A DNA stretch of 64,000 nucleotides from Byssochlamys sp. IMV 00236. Lineage: Eukaryota > Ascomycota > Eurotiomycetes > Eurotiales > Thermoascaceae. The stretch covers positions 62,001 through 126,000 of the forward strand of contig MSJH02000637.1 of the NCBI GenBank assembly GCA_001931875.2, given 5' to 3'. Made by a program: the position numbers and the translations under genes. This document shows, piece by piece, positions 1 through 11,671 of the stretch; within the stretch, counting starts at the first letter, position 1, and every line of letters starts with the position of its first letter. The notes under the pieces were generated by a model, which saw only the letters and a list, made by a program, of their open reading frames with translations, did no database searches and had not been told where the DNA came from.

Positions 1-3000
1 GCCGGACCACCAAGGTGTTCTTGGACGGTGGGAAGTAAATTAGACCACCCGGTAGGTCGGGGATTGACAAGATTATAGACAGAAAGTGAAGCTGCGTTGT
101 GTTCTCTGCCATTCTGAGATGACAGCTCGGTAATGATGGACGCCATGAGATCCACAGGTATCCAATCAATTGTGCTCATAGTGCCCAATGAAGCTGGCAA
201 GACTCCTAAATATTTCGAACTGGCGATCAAACTAGGAAACCATTCGTGCTTGTTCCAGAACCCAGTCGTCGAAAGCACAGGACCTGCAATCTGACCAACT
301 CTCAGCACGGCATTTGCGACATTGCTAGATGCGCTGTAGGCCTCGACTAGTCTCTCCCCTATGTACTTTGACTCGCCGTAGCCTAGCTTCTCGGGACTTT
401 CGAGGTCGTGTAGTATCAGTTCCGGGACAGGAGTGTTAGGATGCTTCTCGATCCAGTTGAGGACGGTGGAGATGCTAGAAATGAATATAAGAGGGGCCTG
501 GTGTGAAGAGCGTGCGCTGAATCTAATCAGATTGACTACACCACCAATATGTGTTGTCTCGAATGAACTGAGTGTGTGGTTGAAGTCAACTTTCCAGCTG
601 CAGTGGATGATAACGGTTACTTCAGACAGGAGCTGGTCGTATGTTTCTCCCCCTAGCCCAAGATCAGGTTTGGATAAGTCTGCGGTGAGAAACTCGGCTC
701 TTCGTTTCTCTTCGCCGTCCCAGACTGCAGGAAGCCCGCGCGCATTGTGGCTTGCCCTCTGACGCTTCTCGCCATCTGCAGAACGGTTGAGACAGATGAC
801 CTTTGATATATTAGGTGAGTCTAACAGAGTCGTCAAGAGATAGCTTCCGAGGGAACCAGTTGAACCTGTCAGAAGTACTGTTGAAGAGTCCGCCTTAGGT
901 CTGTCCTCCACGTCTAACTTTGTTGGAAGTGCTGCTATATGCTTGTCGAGGACTTGCTGAATCCGAGTTGAGCGCTGGCTGCGATCGGCATGAGAGTCAT
1001 TCGGAGAACCTTTTCCCTTGGTTACCAATTTCTTCAAAGCATGAGCAAGGTCAACTGCCGTGGGACTTGAGTAGATAAACTGTGGATTGATGCTCTCCCA
1101 GTCAACTTCGACTTGTCGTGCCCTCAAAGTAGCTTTGACTTTTTGAACCGCAATAGCAACCTGCAGAGAGTCCATTCCCAGGTCGAATACATCATCGGAC
1201 TCCTGTAGCGAATGATTTTCTAAGGCTTGAGCATACAGCTTTTGCGCGAATGCTCTGATGGAATTCTCATTTGACGGGTCATCCAATTCCAGACCATCTG
1301 TCAGAAGTCCCTCTTCTGCAGCTGTGTATAATTGATCCAAGACCTGCGAGAACTTCTTCACTGTGAACTGTCTCTGAATTGTCCCTTTCCCAGCTCTATT
1401 GAACTGCTCATTCTTCCTTGTCAGATAAACCAAAGACTTTGGCACTCGGGAAAAGCGCGGTGCGATCTTGTTTGCTTCTTCCACCGTCGGCCAAATGATA
1501 TCGAGCAGCGCCTGACGATCCTCTTCCGTCTCAGCATTAAGTCCGTCCTGGACCTCTATTAATAGTGAGGGCATAAATCGATATTCTCCCACAATAAGAG
1601 CGGCCTTCACCGCAGCATTGCTGCTTATGATACTCTCCAAAGGCACAGGGTTGATTTTCTCGCCATTCGAGAGAACGATAAGATCGTCATTTCGTCCTTG
1701 ATAACACATCCAGCCGTCTTCCCCCGACACTGGAGCATAGAGGTCCCTTGATCGATATTCCGCCAGATGCGGGAATGTCTGCGTTGTTCCGTGGAATTTG
1801 CAAAGTTCTGGCTTATTGGGAATGATCAGCTCGAAGATGCCTTCTGAGACTTCTTCAAATCTGTACTCGGCTGCGGGGTGGAATCGAACGTAACGCCATT
1901 TGCTACTGTCTCCGGGAATGGTGAAAAACCAGCCATATTCCGTCGCTCCGATGACACTGTACAAATGCTTGAGTCTCGGTGCCAGGATGTTCCCCACGTG
2001 CTCTGGTAAAGGGCCACCACAATAGCCAACGTGTTCTAATTTCGATAGTGCTTCTATCCCAGCTGAAGGCTGTGATAGTGCATCCAGCAGTGAAGGTGGC
2101 GAGACTAGCGAAGTGATTATATTCTGATTCAGTAGCGAGATAAGATATTCTACCGTCGGCGCAACGTCTGGATGTGGCCACACTGCAGTGGCATGAAAAT
2201 ATGCTGCTAGTAGACAGACCGTGAACCCGCCAGCCTGTTTCTTAGTTAGTAAAAGGAATACCGATTCTGTAGAAAAGAAACAGTAAATAACAACGTACAT
2301 GGAAGGGCGGCAGCAAACATAAATAGTTCTGACTAGACAGAGCATCTCTCATAGTGATCGGGCTACTATCGAAAGGAGGTAAATTCGGACCATCCAAAAC
2401 AAGAAAATACTTCATGCTTGACCCGATCGGTTTCGGGTTCCCTGTCCGAAGTCAACGTCAGTATCTTTCACAAGAACAATGATAAAACAAACCCGAAGAT
2501 CCAGATGTATGAAAGTACACCACAGGCTCATCCGTCAAGGTCTCATAAGTCGTCGTATATTCAAAATGAGGAACCGGTTCTTCTCTCAGAAGATCCTCCA
2601 ACGACGGGACTTGCTTGCGCTGTAGTCCTGGAATCGAAGAGAAGAGTCCCTGGAGACTCTTCTCGAGCGCACTGGCATAAAGTATCGTCTTACAGCCGAT
2701 ACGATCGAACAGCAACTGTTGCGCCTCGACAGTATTTCTCGGCGAGGGGACCAGTATCTACTATTTTATCAACTTTCGAACTTTCCATCTAGAGACACAG
2801 GGGGAATAAAATACAACCAACTAACCTTTCGACCAGTCTTGACAGCAGCGACAGCTAATATCAAATATTGTAAATCGTTTGATCCCACATAGGCAAATAT
2901 ACCGCCCTCGCTGAGCAAAGGGCTGGGATTGTTTACTATCCACCATGATGCGCGGTTAATAGCATTCGCAAGACGCCGGTAGCTTATTTCCTCGAAACCG

Positions 3001-3137
3001 TCCTGCGCGTGAGGCGATTTTGCAATATAAGCAAAGGGGCGTGAATATCCCAACTGGGCCCTTTCGTCGATGATGTGAGGGAAGAGACGTTTCCCGTATT
3101 CTTGGGAATTCTCATGCTGCAGAGCGATCGAGCCCAT
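1..3137 (-). CDS. NRPS-like adenylation-carrier-reductase enzyme (3' part outside window)
   Basis: This looks like an enzyme that adenylates a carboxylic acid, loads it on a carrier domain and reduces it with NAD(P)H to an aldehyde or alcohol. Four exons join in phase: 3137-2826, 2757-2493, 2441-2299 and 2234 to the window edge. The adenylation A3 motif HTSGSSGNPKP is rebuilt across intron 2 near residue 190. A carrier domain with DLGMDSLQ lies near residue 590. A reductase (NAD-binding 4, LYS2/CAR-type) domain has GSTGSLGSYLL near residue 697 and the YxxxK motif YGESK near residue 853. No condensation domain is visible. The reading frame stays open to position 1, so the C-terminus is missing because of the window, not because of damage. 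The start is the ATG giving MGSIALQ. The family is certain; the substrate is unknown. It may be the edge of a secondary-metabolite cluster lying to the left. Confidence 0.9.
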
Positions 3138-4125
3138 CTTGGATAACCGTAAGAACGTCGGGGACTCTCACGACGAGAGTTAGTTTCATGAGCCGTGAAA
3201 AGAGGGGCGCGGTGATTCTTTTATGAGATTATAAATGAGGGGAAGGTCTCATAAAGCTGATGTCTCTGGGGACGTACGAAACTGGAGGGCCTAATTCCCG
3301 CTACTAGTCTGTACTTATGCCATCTATCCCCAGGCCAGAACCGAGATAAACGCGGCTGAATCGTCTGTTTCTGGGGCGCCGATAGGAATATCCCTGCCAT
3401 GTTGCAATCATCGATACGGCTAGATGCTTATTTGTTCCACTAAATCGTTGGACCGAGTCAAGTGGAATCGTGTCGGTATTATTTAGTGGTGTACTCTGCG
3501 GAGTAGAGTTGCGTGTCAGCATTTAGTGTTAGACATCTGGCCCATGCATGCGGGCTTCTTCCTTATCGAGACTAGAGGCTCCAATTGCCTGGTCGTGTCA
3601 GAAGTTGGAACGATGTAATTACTCCGCAGAGTAAGTCTTAGTTACTCGATCTAGTAAGGGAGCTTGTCATATGTTTTGAAAGGAGAAGGTTCATAGCACT
3701 CCAACCGCGATTCTCGTTGATTCAATGGGTACGAATGGGAACAGCGCTCTTGTTGCAATATGAGCTTGCTGTGCAGAGGGAGCAGTTTGGATTCTGCTCA
3801 ATCAATATTGAATTCCGAGACGATTACAGAGCTGACTCAGAGTTTCATGCCCACCACTTACTGGTAAAGCTAGGTGAGGTGGTGACTAAATTGGTATACT
3901 TTCATTGCGACTGATTCCCAGAGGAGCAGACAGCGGGGCGCAAGGGTTAAGGCTGGTAATATAAGACTCGCGGAAGGTAAGCGAAGAAACTACTAATCCA
4001 TTTCCACGTAACGGTAAATATTTTATTTTGTGCCTTTTATATCTAGATAAGGTCTCATCGGCGCGGTAGGGATACTTATCGGTTCTTTCCGATAATATAA
4101 GATGTTTCCGTTTCCCGAAACGGGA
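3138..4125. other. Intergenic region with two copies of a 14-bp near-palindrome
   Basis: I see no supportable gene here. It holds the upstream region of the NRPS-like gene and the 3' flank of arginyl-tRNA synthetase. Two copies of a near-palindrome, TACTCTGCGGAGTA at 3492-3505 and its reverse complement TACTCCGCAGAGTA at 3620-3633, lie about 115 bp apart. Each carries ACTC/GAGT arms around a 4-bp centre. They could be a dimeric transcription factor site, but this is inference. Confidence 0.5.
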
Positions 4126-6480
4126 TTACATACTATATAATGTTAGTGATGCGGGCGAAGGTAGATCAACAGAAATAAGACGTACCGATCCACGGGGTTG
4201 AGACCAAGCAGTCTCATGGCATTGTGCAGGACCTGCCTGGCAGATTCGTAAAGAGCCATACGCGCCTTCTTCACCTCGGGCTCACTGCCAATGACCTTGA
4301 GGACGTCATAGCTCGAGCTGAGAGCGTGCGTCATGCGGAACAGGTAGGTCAGAACGGTGGTAGGCTCGAGAGTCTTGGCCGTGTTGAGTACCACGTCAGG
4401 CCATTGGGACAGCAGACGGACCAAGTCCGTCGCGTGAGTCTCCGTAAGGAGTTCCATGTTGGCAGATTCCATCTCTTCATGGGTGATTTCCGACTTGCGA
4501 ACAATCGAGCAGAGACGAGCGTGGGCATACTGGAGGTAGGGACCGGTGTCACCTTCGAACGAGGTCATGGCAGCCAGATCGAAGTCATATCCGTTGATAC
4601 TATGGAACGTCAGTTAAGCTATGCCAGTTATCCATACAGTCAAGTGTCATACCGCTTGCCCCTCATATCTTGCACCATAACAGCGGTGATACCCAAGGTA
4701 TCAGCAGTCTTCTCGGGGTCCTCAACCTGAGCGTACTTGACTTCGTTCTTCTTCATAACTTCATGCATGAACTCGCCAACATCCTTCAGGATGTCATCCA
4801 AGAACTTGACGGTTCCCTTTCGGGTGCTCATACCACGGACCATACCGAAGTTGATGTGCTGGCAGCGGCTGGCAAGGTCCTTACGGCCCATCAGCTCTGT
4901 GACCTTGAAGAGCTGAGCAAGGTGAAGATCCTGCTGAGCAGCAACAACGTAGATCATCTTATCGAAGTGGTACTCCTCGTCACGCTCAAGGATGGCGCCA
5001 ATATCACGGGTCAAGTAAAGAGGAGTGCCGTCCTTTCGAACAATGATAGCCTTTCCAAGCTTCTTGGCACCGTGTTTGGCAAAGTCAACAATCACAGCAC
5101 CCTCGGATTGCTCAGAAACACCAGCCTGCTCCATCGTCTTATACGCGCGTTCCATGGTCTCACCCTTGATCTGAGATTCACCGGAATAGACGTCAAAGTC
5201 GATGTTCAGACGAGCATACGTCTGCTTGTACTTCTGGATACTCAGATCACGGAATCGCTTCCACAGCGCGAGGGCAGCCTCGTCACCATCCTCCATGCTC
5301 TTGAAGTATCGACGAGCTTTCTCATCCTCGCTGTTGTCGACGAGCTCCTGGAGTTGTTTCTCCAGCTCCGAGACATCCTCACCCTTCTCCTTCTTGGTCT
5401 TGATCTGCTCCTTCAGCTCCTTGATAGGACCCTCCTCCTTGGCGACATCCTGGTTGACCTTCACGTAAACATCGAACAGGTGGTTGATAGGATCCCTCTG
5501 CAGAGCCTCCTCGTTGCCGTATCGCTTGAATCCGTTGGCCAAAAGACCGTACTGCTTTCCCCAGTCACCCAGGTAGTTCATCTTGATGACGTCCCAACCA
5601 GTAACGGTGAACAGGTTGGCCAGGAAACCTCCGATAATGGTACTTCGGAGATGGCCAGCGTGGAAAGGCTTAGCAATGTTGGGAGAGGAGAACTCGATGA
5701 TGATTTTCTTCCTTCCCTTGGAGGCATCAGACGGGTCCCGCAGACCCTGGTTGCCGTTCGTACCGTAGGTGGCCTTGTTCTTCAGAATAGAGCTCAGGAC
5801 ATTGCTGGTCAAGGGTTGGGGCTTGAAGAAAAACTGCAGGTGTGTAGCGACGGGGGTCGGGGGATGGACGAGATCGGAGGGAGGAAACTTTTTGGCGAAC
5901 TCTTCACATAGTTCTTGCGGCTTCTTTCCCTTGATCTGGAGAGAAGGAACCTGTAAACACAGTCACATTAGCATTTCCAGAATATCATATCAGATAGACA
6001 ATCGAGTCTAATATATTAGACTATACTCACCGGAAGAACAAGGTCGCCCTTGTCCAGAGTGTTTGTCCACTGCAACCTGGGGTAGATCTTCTCGGGCTCA
6101 ATGCCCGTCACCTCTCCCAACTTCTCCGCAATGTGAGCCCGATAGACATCGACAGGGTTCAGCGACGGGAAGCAGTCCGGGAATTTGGACTTCTCCGTGG
6201 TCGAGTGCAATGAGAGCGACTCAACGGAGACGGGCAGCTGCCCCTCAGCGGAAGTCATGGTTGCAAACGATCTATGAACCTTGTGCACCTGCGCGCGCAG
6301 AAGAGCTGCGTTCCTGGTCGAAAGACGCCCGCGTTCGGAGGATCGAGACAACGGGGAAAATTGTCGCTGGTTCGTACAGCTGAAGAGGGGGGAGCCGGTG
6401 AGGGTTGAACTAAAGACTCGACAGCGCTGTAAGATGGCGTCTGAAAATGGCCAGGCCCCGCTTAGCAGTTGGCGGCCCAT
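4126..6480 (-). CDS. Arginyl-tRNA synthetase, probably dual mitochondrial/cytosolic
   Basis: It charges tRNA-Arg with arginine. Four exons join in phase: 6480-6031, 5950-4653, 4599-4186 and 4132-4126. Class I features are clear: an FSSPNIAKPFHAGHLRST segment holding the HxGH signature, NYLGDWGKQYG, and MSTRKGT (the KMSKS equivalent). The last exon has only 7 nt and adds the final Met and stop, giving the C-terminus NPVDRM. That intron has a CTAAC branch point and ends in TATATAG. The first ATG (6480) opens a leader of about 74 residues rich in Arg, Ser and Leu and poor in acidic residues, like a mitochondrial presequence. The next in-frame ATG (6258), at MTSAEGQ, has a better context (A at -3, against T at -3 for the first). 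No other ATG lies between. I infer that both starts are used by leaky scanning or alternative transcription starts. Confidence 0.93.
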
Positions 6481-6712
6481 AAACGGAGATCTCGAGCGAT
6501 CGAGGGGAATTTTTTTGAGTCAATCAAGAGAGCAATAATACTGCCCAGGGCGGTGAGGACATCCCGCCGCTTGGCTCGGATCACGTGAGGCTACCAGCCC
6601 TATCCGACACTTATTTCCCTTTTCGGGTTATAACAGCGTTAAGTATAAGCCCTATTTAGTCTATTAGATCAATTTTTTTTTTATTAGAAACTATCTATAT
6701 CTTTAGAAGATA

Positions 6713-7257
6713 TTAAAAGAGATATTTTCTTAGTAGATCACTGAAGACCAGGCGTGACAGCTCTTCATCCTGATCTTCGTTCGATTCTGTGGATAAGTCT
6801 GACTCCGGGCTTGGATCGCGCTCATGTGCGATCGTGCCCTCAACGTGAGCAGGCCTTGTAGTCATGAGTGTTGCTAGATCAGCGAACAAGCCGACAAAAC
6901 GGTTGTGTGCGAAGTCAGATGCGACCAGGTACCAATCCTTGAGAGTGTCCTCAGAGGCTTTCATTATTTCAGTTCTTAGTTCCGTGAAAACTAGGAAATA
7001 TGGTCAGCAGCATACCGGCAGCAATACTTCGTACCTGGGTCGTCAGACGCCGGGAGAAACTCGCAGGGGAAAACTCGTTCCGGCGACACTGGCTCAATGA
7101 GTTGTACTCGTAGAGCCTTGAGGTGTATTTGCCCCCACCTGGATCCCGACACATAGAGGTCTTTCGCGGTCAGATCGGAGGGTGCGCTGGGGAGGTCGGA
7201 AAGGCTTCCGTTCGAGCGGCTCTCAGCAATCTCTGAGATTGTGGGAACGAAATGCAT
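6713..7257 (-). CDS. Hypothetical protein, 166 aa
   Basis: I do not recognise this gene. Two exons (7257-7035 and 6990-6713) join across a 44-bp GTACGA...CCTAG intron with phase kept, giving one continuous 166-residue frame. The N-terminal 40 residues are Ser-rich. The middle is mixed alpha/beta-like and contains LKDWYLVASDFAHNRFVGLF. Near the C-terminus lies an acidic, Ser/Glu-rich stretch (SPESDLSTESNEDQDEE), then a basic end. No signal peptide or membrane segment is visible. It lies just downstream of another orphan gene on the same strand (7526-8542), and the two might be parts of one larger locus. The main support is the clean splice, so expression is unproven. Confidence 0.45.
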
Positions 7258-7525
7258 TTTGCGATGGCTCTGTCAGATGTATTTAGAAGACAATATCAAG
7301 GACAGTCTCCGTGAGAATATACCATTGAAATCCCAGATGTTGGCTAGCACGGACCGAGAGATCGCAGAAGGCCAATGGGAGGAACGAACAACGGATGGCT
7401 GCAATTTATAAGACATCCCTGTTGCGACGGAAGGAGCATCCGGCAAAAAGTTATAGGGTTATCAGGGTGTCTGAAGGATTCTCCACGAATCGCAATTTGG
7501 CAAGGAGCGGTGTTATGTTAAATAT

Positions 7526-8542
7526 TTAAAAATTTGCAGCATCAAGGCGTCTCAGAAGACCAACAAGAAGTCTCGAGATCTCCCTTCGCTCCTCGGGGTT
7601 CCGTAGATCATAAGCCACAGAGTGAAGAATTGTAAGCTCTCCAGTAAGTGGACTACCGCGACTGAGGTCCTGGATGTATGTTTGAGGTATTGGGGCAGAG
7701 CTAAGCTGAATTTTAGTTCCATCGACCCGGAGTGCGAATGGCTGGTAGGTTTTAAGTGTTGGATTCTGTTGGAACATTAATACAGCCTGTATGAGGATTT
7801 GCGGGATTTCGTGACAGATGGTATCTTTATTTTTCTGAGGGCACATCGCCTGTGACTCAACCTCAGTAAGTAATCTTGGAAGTGGTTAATAGTTAGAACC
7901 AACCGAAAACGTGGCAAGTGGAAGCGTTATTTTGTTTCTGAGGTCAGAGCACCTGCTGAGAACCCCTGCAGGCTTCAAAGTACCCTTAACACCGCAGGAA
8001 TGGATGTGAAAACTGATCTTCGAGTCTCGAAGCAAAACACTAGGTTGACAGCAATGAGCATTTATCAATATAACTACACCGTGTAGAGAGGATTCACACT
8101 CACAACCCTGTGTTTAAGTGGACCTGCGCAAGAAGAACATTGATGAGATATCCCATTGTATATTTCGACATTCGAAAATATTGGCTGTCAGGTTGGTCTC
8201 CTTCTGCTTCTTCTTCTTCCAGTCGCATCATCGGTCTGAGCATGTCAAAGACACTCCAGAAGTGACTCTCTCTGCAATTAAATAAGATCGTGCCGTCAAG
8301 AAAATCCTCTCTTGTTGGTTTGGCAAAATCCGCAGCGATAGCTTCAAATTCTAGATTAACGTTAGATAGACCAGAATTGGAAAGGCGAGGGGGTGTTTGC
8401 CTTGATCGCCATCTTGCGGCAGATATGTGGAGCCAACTAATCTCTCAGAAGAGACTTGATCCTCCTTGACTCGTAGGAGATCTCGATGGAGGGCGGCCCA
8501 CTTGTGTGGTTTCGCAAAAAGTGTCCCAAGATAAGACGACAT
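7526..8542 (-). CDS. Hypothetical multi-exon protein, first splice unresolved
   Basis: I do not recognise this gene. From the ATG at 8542 an exon begins MSSYLGTLFAKPHKW. A second coding block, containing FEAIAADFAKPTREDF and an acidic run LEEEEAEGDQ, covers roughly 8370-8110. It joins a third block (containing LLRDSKISFHIHSCG) through a 64-bp GTGAGT...CCTAG intron that keeps phase. A further short GTTGGT...ACAG intron leads to the last block, starting AMCPQKNKD and ending at 7526. The join between the first and second blocks needs a frame change for which I found no good GT donor of the right phase. That means a non-obvious splice site, a different start, or a frameshifted pseudogene. No catalytic motif, signal peptide or membrane segment is visible. 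Confidence 0.4.
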
Positions 8543-8908
8543 TTTAGACAACAGATATGAAGTGGGTGTATTACAAGGCAGATGGTTTGAATTTCCAAGA
8601 CTTCTGTCTAGGATAGTAACTGTATGGTTAGGTAACCATACAACATGTGTTAGTCACGTGCCTAACCGCCCTACTTCTCCCTAGTTAGTCCAAATGTGGT
8701 AAGTACGGGCCTAAGGTACTTAACGGCTTCGGCGATCTCTGACGTCACGTTATCGAACCGGTTCCTGTCAATGTCGCTGTAAATATTGAATAATAGATAA
8801 ATTAGCCAACTCAGGGGTAGCAGGCTGGACTAGACATGTTACTCACTACTCTTCTCTCATGCCCGGAGTATCACACTCGAGCATCGTGTCCGTTCTTCAG
8901 CTCCAGCC
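8543..8908. other. Divergent promoter region
   Basis: This stretch separates the minus-strand orphan gene (start 8542) from the plus-strand PIP5K-like gene (start 8909). I see no coding potential. It contains a short inverted repeat, GGTTAGGTAACCA, around 8626-8638. Confidence 0.4.
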
Positions 8909-10084
8909 ATGGGTAACAAACGATATAACTCCATCAGCCGCTCCATACAACTTGCACTCTATCGCGACCCAAATGAAATCAAAAAGACCATTTTGTCATA
9001 TGTCCTGGCCTTCTTCACTATTTTCCGGATAAGGTTGGTCCGCTTCGGATATGAATTATTCAGACGGCTGCGCGATGAAACCTGGGAAATCGATGAGGAA
9101 GGGTACAGATGCTCCTTTCTACACAAGAAAGGTTCGAAAAGTCTTGAACCGATGGGTGATTTAGGATATTCGGGTTCTGTAAGCTATGCCGTTTCATTTA
9201 ATCACAATGAAGGTCGCAAAGTAGTACCCTTTTTTTTCATTTATGCGACCAAACAAAGTTCACTTACCATTTGAAAATATACATGTATTAATACCCTCTA
9301 GACATTCTTCTGCACATCCAACTTTAAATTCCTCATCAAGAGTCTACCTCGACATTTCGAACACTCTTTCTTCCGCAATGACCTCTTCCTCCCTTACTGC
9401 GAGTACATGAGTTCTCATCCTGACTCGCTCCTCGTCCGAATCACCGACTTCCTCATATCACCATATCCGACTCTAGGCGCTCTCCTTGGCATCTCTCCAT
9501 CGTACCACGTTATCATGGAGAATGTGCTCTGCGGGAAAAACGAGGACTCTGCCAAAGATAAATGGGAGACGTATGACTTGAAACCGACGGATTATTTCTA
9601 TCCGGAACGGGATTTATTCCCGCAACTCACGAGTGAGGAGACTATGAGCAAGTTGGTAGATACCTTTGAAGACAAGATTCGAATCACGCGAGCGCAGTAT
9701 GAAGTCCTGAAGAAGACAGTGGATCAGGACACGCATTTCTTGCAGTCTGCCAATGTGGTTGATTATTCGCTCTTTCTGGTGCGGTTTCCCGCGTCGTCGG
9801 AACCTCCTGTCGTGGGGAGAAAGTCACAATGGCGCGTAGGCGTACCTTCTGCTGACGGCAAGTGGAAATATCGCGCTGTATTGCTTGATTTCTTCTGGGC
9901 GAAGCATAAGTTGCACGCGCAAGCGATGACGGGTGTCGTGCAGACGTTCAATGTGGTGGGCAGGAAGGGGCCCATGACTATCACAACGACGGCGGAGGAA
10001 TATCAACAGAAGTTTATGGCTATGGTGGATGGACTGGTGCAACTTCAGGGCGAGGCCCAACCTTCATCTTCAACGATGGTCTGA
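8909..10084 (+). CDS. Small phosphatidylinositol-4-phosphate 5-kinase domain protein
   Basis: This is a stand-alone PIP5K-fold lipid kinase domain. Two exons, 8909-9178 and 9302-10084, join in phase through a GTAAGC...CTCTAG intron and give 349-350 residues. Family features appear in order: the glycine-containing loop GYSGS/TFF split by the intron, the nucleotide-binding lysine region KFLIKSLPRHFEH, the hinge-like MENVLCG, YDLKPTDYFYPER (the YDLKGS-type catalytic segment), DYSLFLVRF, and VLLDFFW (the IID metal-binding equivalent). The catalytic aspartates are kept, so activity is plausible. It lacks the long N-terminal regions of MSS4-type PIP5K or Fab1-type PIKfyve, so it is an accessory single-domain paralogue. 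The phosphoinositide it uses cannot be told from sequence. Confidence 0.82.
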
Positions 10085-10501
10085 GTTTCAATTGCAGGCT
10101 TCCATTTGCGAACGCGACAGATACCCACCTGCAGTTTTAGATACTACAGTTAGTTTCAATGATGACAATCGTGATTCTTCTGCGAATAATCCTTGTACTA
10201 ACATATATTTCCTATACATAATGTACTCGAGATAATCCAGCCCACGTGCACTGTACGCCAGGCACTATTTAGGTCAAAATACACTCTAGAACACCGCTGT
10301 GTGAACCTGTTGTGTCCCAAACATTAACATCATGAATGTCTAGGTGTTAATCTAACACTTTTCCCCGGCCCCCCAACCTCTTTCCGCTTCGCAAAGCAGG
10401 TATATCTATGGCATGGTAGGAACGTCCCGTCTAACATCTCGTGCTTTAAGCAGATACATAATACCACCGCAAATATATCTCGCGAACGCTGTACGTCCCG
10501 T
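10085..10501. other. Convergent 3' flank, no gene seen
   Basis: This is the region between two convergent gene ends. I see no coding potential or repeats beyond ordinary 3' untranslated sequence. Confidence 0.4.
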
Positions 10502-11671
10502 TTAGAAGCAGAAGACCTGGTCCTCGAGCTTGCTGACGGGGCGAGCCTTGGTGTAGCCGAGGGACTCGGTTGCCTTCTTCATAGCACTGACCATGGGAGG
10601 AGGACCGCAGAGAAGGATCTTGATGTCACTAGCCGGGGCGGGGAGACGCTCCTGTGAAGAAAATTAGTATCAATACGGATGTACAATGACCACGAGAAAA
10701 CGAACCTTGATCATATCCGCAGTAACGAAACCAACACCACCGTTCCAGCCCTCGGGCGGGTTGTTCAGCACGTAGTACACACGGAAGCCGTCGTCCTCCT
10801 GTGCCAGAGCGTCCAGTTCGTCCTTGAGCAAGATATCCTCCGGGTTGACGTTGGCAAAGATCAGGTCAACCTGGGTGGTGTCGTTGCCTCCGTTGCGCGG
10901 TCTGTTACGGATGATGGCCTTGATGACCTGGAGCATGGGGGTGATACCGGTACCACCAGCGATCATACCAATGTGTCTGCACATGTTGGGGGTGTAGACC
11001 ATGGCTCCCTTGGGTCCGCGCACCTTCATCTTATCTCCGATCTTCATGTTGGCCAGGTACCTGGAGATATTGCCCTGGGGGTATTCCTTGACCAGCAGAT
11101 CGAAGTAACCGGCCTCATTGTCAGAGGAGATAGGGGTGTACGAGCGCACAACCTCCTTGGGGTTTCCGGCGATCGTAGCAGCGAGAGAGATGTGCTGGCC
11201 GATGGGCAGTCCCAGGATGTCCGTGGGACGCGGAAGGGCGAAGCGGTAGATAGCGACATTGTGCGAGACGAGGGTCTTCTCCTTGAGCGGGAACTCCTGG
11301 AACTCATTGGGGGTGAGCACCTTGCGCGGGCCTAGATCATTCAGAGGTCGATGTTAGCTTTGCGGGCTGCCGAGAGATAATGCGACAGCGCAGTGCAGAG
11401 CAGGCATTGGGGGTTGAGAAAGCACATACGGTTGCTAACCACCTTCCAGGCAGACAGAGCAGCTGCCAGCGCAACAGCAAAAGGGACCCATTCCTTCTTC
11501 ACGATCGTGGTGCCCACGACAAGAAGCACGGAGGGGATGATGACCCCGGTGATATTCTCGGTGGAGAAGAGTCCGCTAGATTTGATGAAGCAACTGTGTC
11601 AGCATCGCAAAGTTGGGAATAGCGTACACAGCGTAGTAAACCATCACTGGCAGAAGGAGAACATACCTCAT
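10502..11671 (-). CDS. cbr1: NADH-cytochrome b5 reductase
   Basis: It transfers electrons from NADH through FAD to cytochrome b5, supplying fatty-acid desaturation, sterol synthesis and related membrane reactions. Four exons join in phase: 11671-11667, 11575-11430, 11331-10706 and 10651-10502, giving 308 residues, the usual length. The first exon is only ATGAG, followed by GTATGT. An N-terminal anchor lies in about residues 6-45 ([15 protein letters not shown], then a second hydrophobic stretch), so the enzyme should sit on the ER or outer mitochondrial membrane facing the cytosol. FAD-binding RSYTPIS, the NAD-binding [11 protein letters not shown] and CGPPPMV motifs, and the C-terminal VFCF are all intact. 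The start is chosen because the 5-nt exon supplies an initiator Met in frame (MSGLFSTEN). Confidence 0.93.

Noticed and set aside
4670..5911. Long open frame (413 codons) on the plus strand inside arginyl-tRNA synthetase
   Set aside because: It is antisense to a clear conserved gene; Leu/Val-rich composition comes from reading the complementary strand of codons with GC bias.
10679..11335. Plus-strand frame of 218 codons within cbr1
   Set aside because: It is antisense to the conserved exon 3 of cytochrome b5 reductase and has no family character.
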